64,000 nucleotides of DNA from Paraburkholderia caledonica NBRC 102488 (GCF_000685095.1 NZ_BAYE01000001.1:372001-436000); one strand, 5' to 3'; positions 27,846-37,894 are shown, numbered from the stretch's first letter. Program-made: numbers and translations. The notes: generated by a model not told the origin, from the letters alone.

Positions 27846-30143
27846 TCACGTCGCCGCATACACATCCGCCAACGCGCGCGCATACGCGCTCGCTCCCACT
27901 GGCCGGCTGTACAGATAACCCTGCTGTTTGTCGCAATCGATCGAACGAAGGAATGCGGCCTGCTCGGGCGTCTCCACGCCTTCCGCGGTGACGTTCATGC
28001 CGAGCGAATGCGCCATCGCCACCACGGCCTGTGTGATCGCGATCGAATCGCGATGATCCGGCAAGCCCGCCACGAACGACCGGTCTATCTTCAGGTTGTG
28101 CAGCGGAAAGCGCTTCAGATACGACAGCGACGAATAGCCAGTGCCGAAGTCGTCGACGGAAATACGCACGCCTGTCGCGCTCAACGCGAGCAGCATGGGC
28201 AGCACGGTGTCGCTGTCGCTCATCAGAAGCCGCTCGGTGATTTCCAGTTCGAGCGCCGCCGGCTCGAGCCCCGAATGGTCCAGACAGCGCCTGATCCGCT
28301 CCACCAGACCGTCGTTGAACTGGCGCGGCGACAGATTCACAGCGACGATCAGATCCGGCGCGAGCGTGCGCCGCCATTGCGCCGCCTGCTCGCAGGCACG
28401 GGCGAGCACCCAGTCGCCGATCTCGACGATCAGTCCCGCGTCTTCCGCAACCGGAATGAATTCGGCCGGCGAGACATTGCCAAGCTCGCTGTTGTACCAG
28501 CGCAGCAGTGCTTCGGCGCCGATGGTCCGGCCGGCGTGACTATCGACGATCGGCTGATACACGAGACTGAGCTCGTGGGCGGCAAGTGCGCGGCGCAGCG
28601 ACTGCTCGATCAGGAACCGGCGTTGCAGTTGCTGATTGAGTTCCGCCGTGAAGAACTGGAAGTTGTTGCGCCCGCGCTGTTTCGCGTGATACATCGCCGA
28701 GTCGGCGTTGCGCATCAGCGTAGGAGCGTCCTGGCCGTCTTCGGGAAAGCGGCTGATGCCGATCGACGCGCCCAGGTAGTACTCGTTGTCCGCCACCGCG
28801 AACGGCACTGCGATTTCCCCGAGAATGCGACGGGCGAGGCCGACTATCTGCTCGTTGTATTCGCAGGCGCTCACCACGATCACGAACTCGTCGCCGCCCA
28901 CGCGCGCGAGTGTATCGTCCGGGCCGACGCAGCCGGCAAGGCGCTCGGCGACCCGTTTCAGCAACGCGTCGCCGGCCTCATGACCGGCCGTGTCGTTGAC
29001 TTTCTTGAATCCGTCGAGATCGACGAAGAGCACGGCAACACTCGTGAGTTCGCCGCTGCAATTCGCGTTGCCGGGCGCGAACAGGCTGTTCATGCGCTCC
29101 GTCAGATAGGCCCGGTTGTAGAGCCCGGTGAGGGAATCGCGCGTCGCGAGGAATTTCAGCTGGCGCTGCGCCTCGCGCACCGGGCCGATGTCGGTAAACG
29201 AGATCAGTACGGAGTCGGGCTTGCTCTCGCCGGGCTTCAGAATCGGCACGACGTTCTCGGTGATCCAGATCACTTCGCCGTTCACCAGTTCGAGCGCCAG
29301 TGTGACGCCGAGCATCGGCTTGCCGCTCGCAAGCACCTGGGCGACAGGCCGCTCATGGTCGGCCACGGGCGAGCCGTCCTCGTGAAAGCCGCGCACCATC
29401 ACCGTGCGGATGCTGCGCCCGACGATCTGCGGACCGGTGCGCAACATGCGTTGCGCGCTCGGATTGCAGGCCAGCACGACGCCCGCGCGGGACTGCACGA
29501 CAATGCCCTCGATCAGATGATCGACGACCAGCCGGTGATGCTCCTCGCTGTTCGCAAGCCGCTGCGCCATCGCGTCCTGATGCACGGCGAGCCCGACGCT
29601 GCGGCTGATATCGCGCAGCATCGTCTCTTCCTGCGCGGTGGGACGGCGCGGCTCGCGATGATAGACGGCGAATGCGCCCAGCACGGCGCCGGCGTCGTTC
29701 TCGAACGGCACCGACCAGCACGCGCGCAAGCCGTGCGGCAACGCAAGCGCGCGGAAGTCCGCCCACAGCGAATCCGTCTCGATGTCCTCTACCACCACCA
29801 GCCGCCGCTCGTACATCGCGGTGCCGCAGGAGCCCGCGCTCGGACCGATTGGCACGCCGTCGATCGCCGTGCTGAATTCCGCCGGCAACGACGGCGCGGC
29901 GCCCATCTTCACGTGGGCGCCGTCGTCGTCGAGCAGCAGGATCGAGCACGACGCGCCCCCGCCCAGCAGCGCTTCCGCGCGGTGGCAGACTTCTTCCAGC
30001 AATTCCGGCAACGGCGTATTGCGCGTGATCAGCCGCAACACGCTACGCTCCGACGCCAACACCTCTTCGGCCAGATCCGGCCGGTAATGGCCGGCATCGG
30101 GCGTCGCTCCTACGTCCATGCGTGATGTCGCTTCGCGGTTCAT
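27846..30143 (-). CDS. GAF-PAS-GGDEF-EAL cyclic-di-GMP enzyme
   Basis: 765 residues from the ATG that follows a G-rich ribosome site. Domain order is GAF (about 25-165), PAS (about 175-290), GGDEF (about 310-470) and EAL (about 485-745); there is no membrane segment. The cyclase signature RVGGDEF is intact, but the inhibitory RxxD site is replaced (GPDD). The EAL part has EALLRW, NLSPRQF, DDFGTGYSSL and EGVE, so phosphodiesterase activity is also expected. It senses through GAF/PAS ligands not predictable from sequence. Confidence 0.93.
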   Translation of the reverse strand: MNREATSRMDVGATPDAGHYRPDLAEEVLASERSVLRLITRNTPLPELLEEVCHRAEALLGGGASCSILLLDDDGAHVKMGAAPSLPAEFSTAIDGVPIGPSAGSCGTAMYERRLVVVEDIETDSLWADFRALALPHGLRACWSVPFENDAGAVLGAFAVYHREPRRPTAQEETMLRDISRSVGLAVHQDAMAQRLANSEEHHRLVVDHLIEGIVVQSRAGVVLACNPSAQRMLRTGPQIVGRSIRTVMVRGFHEDGSPVADHERPVAQVLASGKPMLGVTLALELVNGEVIWITENVVPILKPGESKPDSVLISFTDIGPVREAQRQLKFLATRDSLTGLYNRAYLTERMNSLFAPGNANCSGELTSVAVLFVDLDGFKKVNDTAGHEAGDALLKRVAERLAGCVGPDDTLARVGGDEFVIVVSACEYNEQIVGLARRILGEIAVPFAVADNEYYLGASIGISRFPEDGQDAPTLMRNADSAMYHAKQRGRNNFQFFTAELNQQLQRRFLIEQSLRRALAAHELSLVYQPIVDSHAGRTIGAEALLRWYNSELGNVSPAEFIPVAEDAGLIVEIGDWVLARACEQAAQWRRTLAPDLIVAVNLSPRQFNDGLVERIRRCLDHSGLEPAALELEITERLLMSDSDTVLPMLLALSATGVRISVDDFGTGYSSLSYLKRFPLHNLKIDRSFVAGLPDHRDSIAITQAVVAMAHSLGMNVTAEGVETPEQAAFLRSIDCDKQQGYLYSRPVGASAYARALADVYAAT

Positions 30144-30393
30144 ATATGGGCCCCCCAACCCAACATCGGCAAGAAAGCGTAAGCAGCGCATCAGGGTATA
30201 CCCGCCAAACGTGAAGATGTTCGCCGGGAGTGCTTACGTTTGCCCTGCATTGCGCGATCTGGGGTGTCCGGTGGACTCGCGCGAGGCAATATCTGGTAAT
30301 CACTCGCGGTAAGTGCCGCGTTTTTCCGGCGTCTCGATCGCGCGATCGGACGATCATCCGTTGCATGAAAAACCATGCATCGCGGGAATCGTC

Positions 30394-30987
30394 ATGAAAA
30401 TCGTCCGCTCCGCTCTGATCGCCGCGCTGCTGATCGCGCATTCGTCCGTTCAAGCCGCAAGTTTCAACTGCACGAAGGGCCATTCCTTCACCGAGAAGAT
30501 GATCTGCAACGATACGGCGTTGTCGCGTCTTGACGACACGCTCGGGCAGCTCTACTGGAAAGCGCGCCGAAGAGCGCCGGATCGGCGCGGCTTCATCGCC
30601 GACAGCGACAGCAAATGGGCCTGGCGCGAGGCCAATTGCCGGGACGCGGCGTGTCTGGGGACGTGGTACGCAACACGTATCGACGAGCTTCAACAGGTGC
30701 TTGCGAGCCTCCCGACGGGCGCGCAGCTTGCGCTCGCCCAACCCCCTGAACCTGCCGATGCGCTCAAGCCCGCGCTCACGCCCGCGCCCCCGGAGCGCTC
30801 ACGCAAGCCGTCCGTGCCTGCGAGTCCCACCGTCGAAACGGCAATGCGTCAATGCACGGCCGCGAATCCGGGGATCGCGATCGGCGAGCAATGCCCGAGC
30901 GTCATCAAGCAGAACGACGGCCGGTGGAAATACCGGCCGCATGGCGGCGACTGGTTCTGCGGCATCGCGATGCTGGAACCGAGCTAG
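30394..30987 (+). CDS. Secreted protein with LprI-like N-terminal region
   Basis: 197 residues with a signal peptide (MKIVRSALIAALLIAHSSVQA). The next 75 residues, with four cysteines and the pattern FNCTKGHSFTEKMICNDTALSRLDDTLGQLY, match the LprI/YecT lysozyme-inhibitor-type domain. A Pro-rich linker (about 115-140) leads to a small C-terminal region with further cysteines (MRQCTAANPG, DGRWKYRPHGGDWFC) that I do not recognise. It is convergent with the deaminase gene and overlaps its end by 4 bp. Confidence 0.78.
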   Translation: MKIVRSALIAALLIAHSSVQAASFNCTKGHSFTEKMICNDTALSRLDDTLGQLYWKARRRAPDRRGFIADSDSKWAWREANCRDAACLGTWYATRIDELQQVLASLPTGAQLALAQPPEPADALKPALTPAPPERSRKPSVPASPTVETAMRQCTAANPGIAIGEQCPSVIKQNDGRWKYRPHGGDWFCGIAMLEPS

Positions 30988-31541
30988 CGGCTATTCCAGA
31001 ACCTGCGCTGCACGTCCATCACCTCGGACTCGACTTCGGCGACCGGGCCGATCACTTCGACGCGCTTCTGACAGTGATCGAAGACATACCGGCAATCGAC
31101 GCTCATAGTCGGATTCTCCGCGTGATCGCCGGTCGCCTCCAGCAGGCGCTTCTCCGTCATGCCGAACACCACCCGGCCTATGTTCGCCCAATACATCGTG
31201 CCCGCGCACATGCAACATGGCTCGACCGACGTGTACAGCGTGCAACTCCACAAGTAGGCGGGCGTGAAGTTGAGCGCCGCCACGCGAGCGAGCACCGACT
31301 CGGCATGGTTCACAGTGTCGACGTTGCCCTGCTCCATCAACACGGTTTCCTGGTCCGGGCCGACCAGCACCGCGCCGAACGGGTGATGCCCGAGCAGCGT
31401 CGCCCGCTCGGCAATCCGGCTCGAATGCCGCAGATGCCGCACGATCTGCTCGTGCGTGGGCGTCAAGCCCTGCGGCGGAAAGCCAGTCGCATCGGCGCCG
31501 GCGGTTGCGCTCATCTCCGCGCTCGGAACAGTCAGACTCAC
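30984..31541 (-). CDS. Nucleoside/guanine-type deaminase (CDA superfamily)
   Basis: 185 residues with the zinc site of the cytidine deaminase-like fold: HAE (His ligand and proton-shuttle Glu) and PCCMC (the two Cys ligands). The downstream block YWANIGRVVFG resembles guanine deaminase/tRNA adenosine deaminase-type enzymes rather than pyrimidine-specific ones. The 30-residue N-terminal extension is poorly conserved in composition. It follows the BMP-family binding-protein gene by 55 bp in the same direction, which suggests purine salvage. Confidence 0.85.
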   Translation of the reverse strand: MSLTVPSAEMSATAGADATGFPPQGLTPTHEQIVRHLRHSSRIAERATLLGHHPFGAVLVGPDQETVLMEQGNVDTVNHAESVLARVAALNFTPAYLWSCTLYTSVEPCCMCAGTMYWANIGRVVFGMTEKRLLEATGDHAENPTMSVDCRYVFDHCQKRVEVIGPVAEVESEVMDVQRRFWNSR

Positions 31542-31596
31542 GGGCGTACTCCTTGTCGGTGCCGTCGGCAGGCTGCGAGGCTCGATGCAGGTCGCG

Positions 31597-32739
31597 TTAC
31601 TTCGGCAGCGAGCCGTCGACGCCCTGCACGAACCAGTTCAAACGCAGCAGCTCCGCGTCGCTCAGCGACTTGCCCGCCGCAACCTTCACCGCACCTGACT
31701 GATCCACGATCGGCCCGGCGAACGGATTGAACTTGCCCGAGACGATGTCGTCGCGCTTCTGGCTCAACGCCTTCTGCGCAGTCGGCGACACCGCTTCGGT
31801 GTTGATATCGGCGAGGTCGATCGCCTTCTCTTTCAGGCCCCACCACACCGGCGCGTTGTTCCATGTGCCCGCCATTACCTGCTGCACCAGATACGTGTAA
31901 TACACGCCCCAGTTGCTCACGCACGCGCCCAATTGCGCGTTGGGTCCGAACTTCTTCATGTTCGAATCCCAGCCGAACGCGTGCACCTTCTTCTGCTCGG
32001 CGGTCTGCATGGTGGCCGTCGAATCCGTGTTCTGAATGAGAACGTCCGCGCCCTGGCCGATCAGCGTTTCGGCGGCCTGCTTCTCGCGGCCCGGATCGAA
32101 CCAGCTATTGATCCACACGACCTTGACGCGCACCTTCGGGTTCACGGAGCGCGCGCCCATCGTGAACGCGTTGATGTTGCGCACCACTTCCGGCACCGGC
32201 ACCGAGCCCACGAAGCCAAGCGTGTCCGACTTCGTCGTGTAACCGGCGACGAGCCCGGCGAGATAGGCGCTCTGGTAGGTGCGCACGTCGTACGTCGCGA
32301 AGTTGGCCGCTTTCTTGTAGCCGGTCGCGTGTTCGAACACCGTGTCCGGAAAGTCTTTGGCGACTTTCAGCTCGAAGTCCTGGAAGCCGAAGCTCGAACC
32401 CACCACGATCTTGTTGCCCTTCGACGCGAGATCGCGGAACACGCGCTCCGAGTCCGCAGACTCGGGCACATTCTCGATGCGCGTCACCTTGATCTTGTCG
32501 CCAAACTTTGCCTCGACCTCTTTAACGCCCTGTTCGTGCGCATAGGTCCAACCGGCGTCGCCGGGATTGCCGAGGTAGACAAACGCAATGCCGACGGGCT
32601 GCGCGGTGGCCGCCGACGCTGCCGTTGCAGCAAAGCCGAGGCTAAGGCCTATGGTTGCGGTGCATGCCGCGACGAGCGCGGTCCGGGCAGTCTTGATACG
32701 CAATGATCGATGCAGCGCTCGCGCCAGCGTTGTTTTCAT
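31597..32739 (-). CDS. BMP/PnrA-family substrate-binding lipoprotein-like protein
   Basis: 380 residues. The start at 32739 is set by GGAG 7 nt upstream and by a signal peptide (MKTTLARALHRSL, cleavage near ASA/ATA). The mature protein is a basic membrane protein family binding protein (AFVYLGNPGDAGWTYAHEQG, then VVGSSFGFQD, GFVGSVPVPEVVRNINAF), the type that binds purine nucleosides in PnrA. No permease or ATPase gene is adjacent, so it must share components encoded elsewhere. It is the first gene of a pair with the deaminase. Confidence 0.88.
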   Translation of the reverse strand: MKTTLARALHRSLRIKTARTALVAACTATIGLSLGFAATAASAATAQPVGIAFVYLGNPGDAGWTYAHEQGVKEVEAKFGDKIKVTRIENVPESADSERVFRDLASKGNKIVVGSSFGFQDFELKVAKDFPDTVFEHATGYKKAANFATYDVRTYQSAYLAGLVAGYTTKSDTLGFVGSVPVPEVVRNINAFTMGARSVNPKVRVKVVWINSWFDPGREKQAAETLIGQGADVLIQNTDSTATMQTAEQKKVHAFGWDSNMKKFGPNAQLGACVSNWGVYYTYLVQQVMAGTWNNAPVWWGLKEKAIDLADINTEAVSPTAQKALSQKRDDIVSGKFNPFAGPIVDQSGAVKVAAGKSLSDAELLRLNWFVQGVDGSLPK

Positions 32740-32896
32740 GAATTCTCCGAAATCGATTAAGGGGTTCGCCTGGCGCCCGTCGGTGCGGGGCAGGCCTCCA
32801 GCATAGGGGGCCATATTCCGAGGTCAATTTCAGAGGAAAAATTATTCGCTGTTATCCCGTGTATAACGGAATCGGTATTGCGCACGGCGCGATTAA

Positions 32897-33250
32897 CTAG
32901 TGAAGGCTCGGCGGCGACGTGTCGTTGGGGTCGGGCGCCTCGTCATCGCCCGCGGCCCCGACTTCGCCGAACAACTCCGCGCACACTTCCTGGCCGCTGT
33001 CGCTCAGACGCGCGGTGCCGGCGCCCTCCTCGTCGAACGTCGTCTCCACCAGACCGCTGTCGACGAGCACCGTCAACTGCCGTCGAAGCGCGCTCATCGG
33101 CACGTTGGCCTGCTTGGAGAGCCTCGCTAACGACCACGCGCCGCTACGCATCTCGCGGCGAGGCCTCGCGTCTCCGAGGCTTTCCCGATGTGCGCGCCAA
33201 AGCTGCCCCAGCACGGCTATCAGCACCGGATCGATTTCATCGTCATCCAT
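32897..33250 (-). CDS. Small winged-helix transcriptional regulator
   Basis: 117 residues. The middle section [30 protein letters not shown] is a winged helix-turn-helix of ArsR/MarR type, with an acidic tail. No cysteine metal site of the ArsR type is visible, so the signal is unknown. GGAG lies 7 nt before the ATG. It is located between the BMP binding protein and the MocR regulator, all on the same strand. Confidence 0.7.
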   Translation of the reverse strand: MDDDEIDPVLIAVLGQLWRAHRESLGDARPRREMRSGAWSLARLSKQANVPMSALRRQLTVLVDSGLVETTFDEEGAGTARLSDSGQEVCAELFGEVGAAGDDEAPDPNDTSPPSLH

Positions 33251-33311
33251 TCGTGTCTCCTTCTTACCGTTTTATCTGCCGAGCTTTGCTGCATCAACTC
33301 GTGCAAGCGCT

Positions 33312-34745
33312 TCACGCCATTTGCGTCACCAGTTCGCCCAGTGTCTTCAACGCCGCCTCCGTTTGCGCAGTCCACGGGTAGCTGTAATTGAGCCGGATGA
33401 AATGGCGAAAATCGTTGCGCGCCGAAAACATCATGCCCGGCCCGACCGTAATGCTACGCGCGAGCGCCGCCTGATAAAGCCGCATCGAATCGACACGCTC
33501 GGGCAACTCCACCCACAAAACGTAGCCGCCTTGCGGCGTCGAGATACGGGTGCCGGCCGGAAAGAAACGCCGCACCAGCGCGGTCATGATGCTCGCCTGC
33601 TGCCGGTAGACCTTGCGAACATGCCGCAAATGCCGGTCGTATGCATCCTGCCGCAGATAATCGGCGACCGCGACCTGCGGCACGGAAGGCGTTGTGAGCG
33701 TGTTCAGAAACTTCAGCTTCTCGACCTGCGCACGATAACGCCCCGGCAACGCCCAGCCTATCCGGTACGACGCCGTGAGGCTCTTCGAAAACGACGCGCA
33801 ATGCAGCACGAGACCTTGCGTGTCGAAGCTTTTCAATGCCGACGGCCGCGTCTCGCCGAAATACAACTCCTGATAAACGTCGTTCTCGATCACCGGAATC
33901 TGATGCGCGGCGAGCAATTCGACGAGTTGCCGCTTGCGCGCATCCGGCATCTGGAAACCGAGCGGATTCTGGAAATTCGGCATCACCATGCAGGCGGCGA
34001 TCTTCTGCCGCTCGATGACCTGCGCGAGTGCGTCGATGTCGATGCCGTCGACCGGATGCGTCGCTACCTCGATAGCGCGCATACCGAGACGCTCGATCGC
34101 GTGCAGCATCGCGTAGTAAGTCGGCGATTCGACGGCCACTGTGTCGCCCGGCTTGGCGACCGCCTGCAGGCTCAAGTTGATCGCCTCGGTGGCGCCGAGC
34201 GTGATGACGATCTCGTCCGGATCGACCGGCATGCCGTTCTCGGTGTAGCGCCGGGCGATCTGCCGGATCAGCTCCGGGTTGCCGGGCGGCAGATCGTCGA
34301 TCAGGTTCCAGCTCGCCTGACGGCGCGCAATCGCGTTCGCGTACTGGTTGATGCGCCGCCACGGAAACAGCGATGGATCGGGATACGGCGAGCCAAACGG
34401 TATGGCGTCGTGCGCGCGAATGCTGCGAAGCGTCGACAGAACGAGGCGGCTCACGTCGACTTCCGCGGCAACGGGCGCTACCGGCGCGGCAGGCTTGCCG
34501 CCCGCCCGCCGGGTCTCAGGCCGAAACGCGTGCAGCGCGGCTTCGCGCACGAAGTATCCGGACTGCGGGCGCGTCTCGACAATGCCGCGGCTCTCCAGCA
34601 ACGCGTACGCGTGCAGCACCGTCTTGATGCTCACGCCATGCTGCTGGCTCGCCTGCCGCACCGAAGGAATCCGCTCACCGGCGGCGAACACGCCCCGGCG
34701 CACGGCTTCGGTGATTTCATCGGCGAGCTTTTCGTACAGTTTCAA
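33312..34745 (-). CDS. MocR-type regulator (GntR HTH fused to aminotransferase fold)
   Basis: 477 residues: a GntR winged helix at the N terminus (KLADEITEAVRRGVF, IPSVRQASQQHGVS), then a class I aminotransferase domain with VALESPTYY-like, ENDVYQ and SKSLTASYRIGW motifs; the lysine in SFSKSL is the expected PLP anchor. Members sense PLP or amino acids and regulate nearby genes. It is divergent from the YdeP-like dehydrogenase with 167 bp between starts, which makes that gene the natural target. Confidence 0.88.
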   Translation of the reverse strand: MKLYEKLADEITEAVRRGVFAAGERIPSVRQASQQHGVSIKTVLHAYALLESRGIVETRPQSGYFVREAALHAFRPETRRAGGKPAAPVAPVAAEVDVSRLVLSTLRSIRAHDAIPFGSPYPDPSLFPWRRINQYANAIARRQASWNLIDDLPPGNPELIRQIARRYTENGMPVDPDEIVITLGATEAINLSLQAVAKPGDTVAVESPTYYAMLHAIERLGMRAIEVATHPVDGIDIDALAQVIERQKIAACMVMPNFQNPLGFQMPDARKRQLVELLAAHQIPVIENDVYQELYFGETRPSALKSFDTQGLVLHCASFSKSLTASYRIGWALPGRYRAQVEKLKFLNTLTTPSVPQVAVADYLRQDAYDRHLRHVRKVYRQQASIMTALVRRFFPAGTRISTPQGGYVLWVELPERVDSMRLYQAALARSITVGPGMMFSARNDFRHFIRLNYSYPWTAQTEAALKTLGELVTQMA

Positions 34746-34912
34746 GGACGTGGCTCAAGGGACTGGATAGTTCGAGACGCCAGTCTATGACAAAACGCAA
34801 GCAACTGTATCCCTTCCCTTTTTGATTTTCTGTATGCTGCACTGCGATTGGAACACAGTAGTCTTGGAACATCGGCCCGAAAAGCCATGACAAGACCACG
34901 CGCGGCAACATC

Positions 34913-37261
34913 ATGAAAAAAACCGACACACGCAGCGAATCCGGCAGCGAACCTCGCATCGAGCCATACAAGCATCCGGCAGCCGGCTGGGGCGCGCTCA
35001 AATACGTCGCCATCAACCTGATCAAGGAAAAGGTGACGGGCGGCAACTACCGCACGCTGCTCAAACAGAATCAGCCGGACGGCTTCGACTGCCCGGGCTG
35101 TGCATGGCCCGACCGTGAGCATGCATCCACGTTCGAGTTCTGCGAGAACGGCGTAAAAGCGGTGGCCGCCGAGGCAACCAGCAAGCGCGTGACGCCCGCG
35201 TTCTTCGCGGAGCACACCGTCGCGGAACTGATGACGCAGTCCGACTTCGAGTTGGAGCAGCACGGGCGCCTGACCGACCCGCTCGTCTATGACGCGATGC
35301 GCGACCGCTACGTGCCGATCGGCTGGGACGAAGCGTTCGATCTGATCGCGAGCCATCTGAAGCGCCTCGACGATCCGAATGAGGCCGCGTTCTATACGTC
35401 GGGCCGCGCGAGCAACGAAGCAGCGTTCCTGTACCAGTTGTTCGTCCGGATGTACGGCACCAACAATTTCCCCGATTGCTCGAACATGTGCCACGAAGCG
35501 ACGAGCCGCGGCCTGCCTCACACCGTGGGCATCGGCAAGGGCACGGTGACGCTCGACGACTTCGAACATGCCGACACGCTGCTGATCTTCGGCCAGAACC
35601 CCGCCACCAACCATCCGCGAATGCTCGGCGAACTGCGCGAGTGCGCAAAGCGCGGCGCGACGATCGTGTCGATCAACCCGCTGAAAGAACGCGGACTCGA
35701 GCGTTTTGCGAGCCCGCAGCATCCAGTGGAAATGCTGACGATGGGCAGCACGAAGATCAGCTCCGTGTTCATCCGCCCGAAGGTCGGCGGCGACTTCGCG
35801 CTCATCAAGGGCGTCGCCAAGCGCGTGATCGAACTGGATGACGAGGCTCAGGCTTCCGGGCTGGAACGTGTGCTCGACGTCGCGTTCATTGCCGAACATA
35901 CGGTCGGCTTCGAGGCCTTCGCCGAAGATCTGCGCGCGGAAAGCTGGGAGACCATCGTCGCCGAAGCGGGCGTGCCGTTCGAGGATGTGCTGAAGCTCGC
36001 CGACATCTACGTGAAGGGCCGAGCGGTGATCTCGACGTGGGGCATGGGCCTCACGCAGCACAAGAACTCGGTGCCGACGGTACAGTTGCTGTCGAACCTG
36101 ATGATGATGCGCGGCAATATCGGCCGGCGCGGCGCGGGCCTGTGCCCGGTGCGCGGGCACTCGAACGTGCAGGGCGACCGTACCGTGGGCATCGAAGAGA
36201 AGCCGACGCAGGCGTTTCTCGACCGGCTCGGCGAGGCCTACCGTTTCGAGCCGCCGCGCGAGCATGGGCTCGACGTGGTCAATACGATTCAGGCGATGCT
36301 CGATGGCAAGGTCAAGGTGTTCATCGGCCTTGGCGGCAACTTTTCGATTGCGACGCCCGACACGCCGCGCACGTGGGAAGCCATGCGGTCATGCGATCTG
36401 ACCGTGCATATCACGACGAAGCTCAACCGCAGCCATCTCGTGCATGGCCGCGACGCGCTGATTCTGCCGACGCTCGGCCGCACGGAGATCGACTTGCAGC
36501 ACGGCGTTGCGCAAGGCGTGAGCGTCGAAGACTCGATGAGCATGGTGCACATCTCGTACGGCATGAACAAACCGGCGTCGGAGAACCTGCTGTCGGAAAT
36601 TGCGATCGTCGCGCGCATGGCGCATGCGACGCTCGGCAGCGACAAGGTCGATTGGCTCGCGCACGCCGCGGATTACTCGCTGATTCGGGACGGCATCGAG
36701 AAAGTGATCGACGGCTTTCACGATTACAACGAGCGACTCAAGCGCCCGGGCGGCTTTCACCTGGGCGTCGCATCGCGCGAGCGGATCTGGAAAACGCCCA
36801 CCGGCAAGGCGCAGTTTCTCGTGCATCCGATTGCGCTCGACACGCCGATTCATCGCGCGCGCGAGCAACACGGCGAGCGCCTGATGACGTTGATGACGAC
36901 GCGTTCACACGATCAGTACAACACGACGATCTACGGTCTCGACGACCGTTATCGCGGTGTGTATGGACAGCGGCGCGTGCTGTTTGCCAACAAGGACGAC
37001 ATCGCGATGCTCGGGTTTGCCGCCGGACAGCGCGTGGATATTACGAGCGTGTGGGCCGATGGCATCGAACGTCACGCAGATGGCTTTCTGCTAGTCGAAT
37101 ACGACATTCCGCGCGGTTGCCTCGGCGCTTACTACCCGGAGACGAATCCGCTCGTGCCGCTGTCGTCGGTCGCGGACGGTGCGGGCACGCCCACATCAAA
37201 GTCCATTCCGGTGTTGCTCAAGGCGTCGGCTGTCGAAATGGCCGAAGCGGTCGCCGCCTGA
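34913..37261 (+). CDS. FdhF/YdeP-family molybdopterin oxidoreductase
   Basis: 782 residues, a single-subunit molybdenum bis-MGD enzyme related to formate dehydrogenase H and E. coli YdeP (an acid-resistance protein). It has no Tat signal, so it is cytoplasmic. The N terminus has only CPGC (about residues 57-60), so a full four-cysteine Fe-S motif is not visible. Further signatures are FPDCSNMCHEATS, FGQNPATNHPR and a C-terminal MGD-binding region (RSHDQYNT, CLGAYYPETNPLVP). Start ATG has a weak ribosome site. Substrate is unknown. Confidence 0.87.
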   Translation: MKKTDTRSESGSEPRIEPYKHPAAGWGALKYVAINLIKEKVTGGNYRTLLKQNQPDGFDCPGCAWPDREHASTFEFCENGVKAVAAEATSKRVTPAFFAEHTVAELMTQSDFELEQHGRLTDPLVYDAMRDRYVPIGWDEAFDLIASHLKRLDDPNEAAFYTSGRASNEAAFLYQLFVRMYGTNNFPDCSNMCHEATSRGLPHTVGIGKGTVTLDDFEHADTLLIFGQNPATNHPRMLGELRECAKRGATIVSINPLKERGLERFASPQHPVEMLTMGSTKISSVFIRPKVGGDFALIKGVAKRVIELDDEAQASGLERVLDVAFIAEHTVGFEAFAEDLRAESWETIVAEAGVPFEDVLKLADIYVKGRAVISTWGMGLTQHKNSVPTVQLLSNLMMMRGNIGRRGAGLCPVRGHSNVQGDRTVGIEEKPTQAFLDRLGEAYRFEPPREHGLDVVNTIQAMLDGKVKVFIGLGGNFSIATPDTPRTWEAMRSCDLTVHITTKLNRSHLVHGRDALILPTLGRTEIDLQHGVAQGVSVEDSMSMVHISYGMNKPASENLLSEIAIVARMAHATLGSDKVDWLAHAADYSLIRDGIEKVIDGFHDYNERLKRPGGFHLGVASRERIWKTPTGKAQFLVHPIALDTPIHRAREQHGERLMTLMTTRSHDQYNTTIYGLDDRYRGVYGQRRVLFANKDDIAMLGFAAGQRVDITSVWADGIERHADGFLLVEYDIPRGCLGAYYPETNPLVPLSSVADGAGTPTSKSIPVLLKASAVEMAEAVAA

Positions 37262-37311
37262 AAAGACGATGACGTGCCGCGTGCTTTCGTTTGAATAAAC
37301 CGCGGCACGTA

Positions 37312-37815
37312 TCAAGCCTGACTCCTCGCCGACTCGCGATGGGTCAGGTAAAGCCGCAGGTCGAATTCGATCTGGCGGTATCCCGGCTGCATGAACTCGC
37401 AGAGGCGGTAGAACGCCTTGTTGTGCTCGCTCTCTTTCAGATGCGCGAGTTCGTGCACGACGATCATTTTCAGAAACTCCGGCGCCGCCGTTTTGAATAG
37501 CGACGCAATGCGGATTTCCTTCTTCGCCTTGAGCTTGCCACCTTGCACGCGCGAGATGCTGGTATGCAGGCCCAGCGCGTGACGCACCACGTCGAGCTTG
37601 CTGTCGTAAGTGACTTTGTCGATCTGCTCCGCGCTGCGCAAATGCTCACGCTTCAATTCCGCGCAGTACGTGTAGAGCGCGCGATCCGTCTGGACTTCGT
37701 GCGTGTTCGGATAGCGCGCGGCGAGATAGGCGCCGAGCTGGTCGTCGGCAATCAGCTTTTTGACTTTCTCCAGCAATGCGGGCGGATAGCCGCCCAGGTA
37801 TTTCAGTTGATGCAT
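37312..37815 (-). CDS. YgjP-like zinc metallopeptidase-fold protein (DUF45)
   Basis: 167 residues with the zincin motif HELAHLKESEHNKAFY, in which HExxH and the third ligand His in EHN are spaced as in DUF45/YgjP proteins. No signal peptide. YgjP has been linked to UTP pyrophosphatase activity, but the general role is not certain. The gene ends next to the 3' end of the YdeP-like gene (convergent) and follows L-fuconate dehydratase by 79 bp, in the same direction. Confidence 0.85.
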   Translation of the reverse strand: MHQLKYLGGYPPALLEKVKKLIADDQLGAYLAARYPNTHEVQTDRALYTYCAELKREHLRSAEQIDKVTYDSKLDVVRHALGLHTSISRVQGGKLKAKKEIRIASLFKTAAPEFLKMIVVHELAHLKESEHNKAFYRLCEFMQPGYRQIEFDLRLYLTHRESARSQA

Positions 37816-37894
37816 GGTCGTGGCTTTGCGTGAGCGCCGCTTGAAAATGCGGAACGCTGAACGCCAAGTTTACACGGCCAGGCCAGCAACGCGC

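Noticed and set aside
27354..30125. A 923-codon plus-strand frame opposite the flavoprotein and GGDEF-EAL genes
   Set aside because: Antisense to two proteins with complete motifs; no ribosome site.
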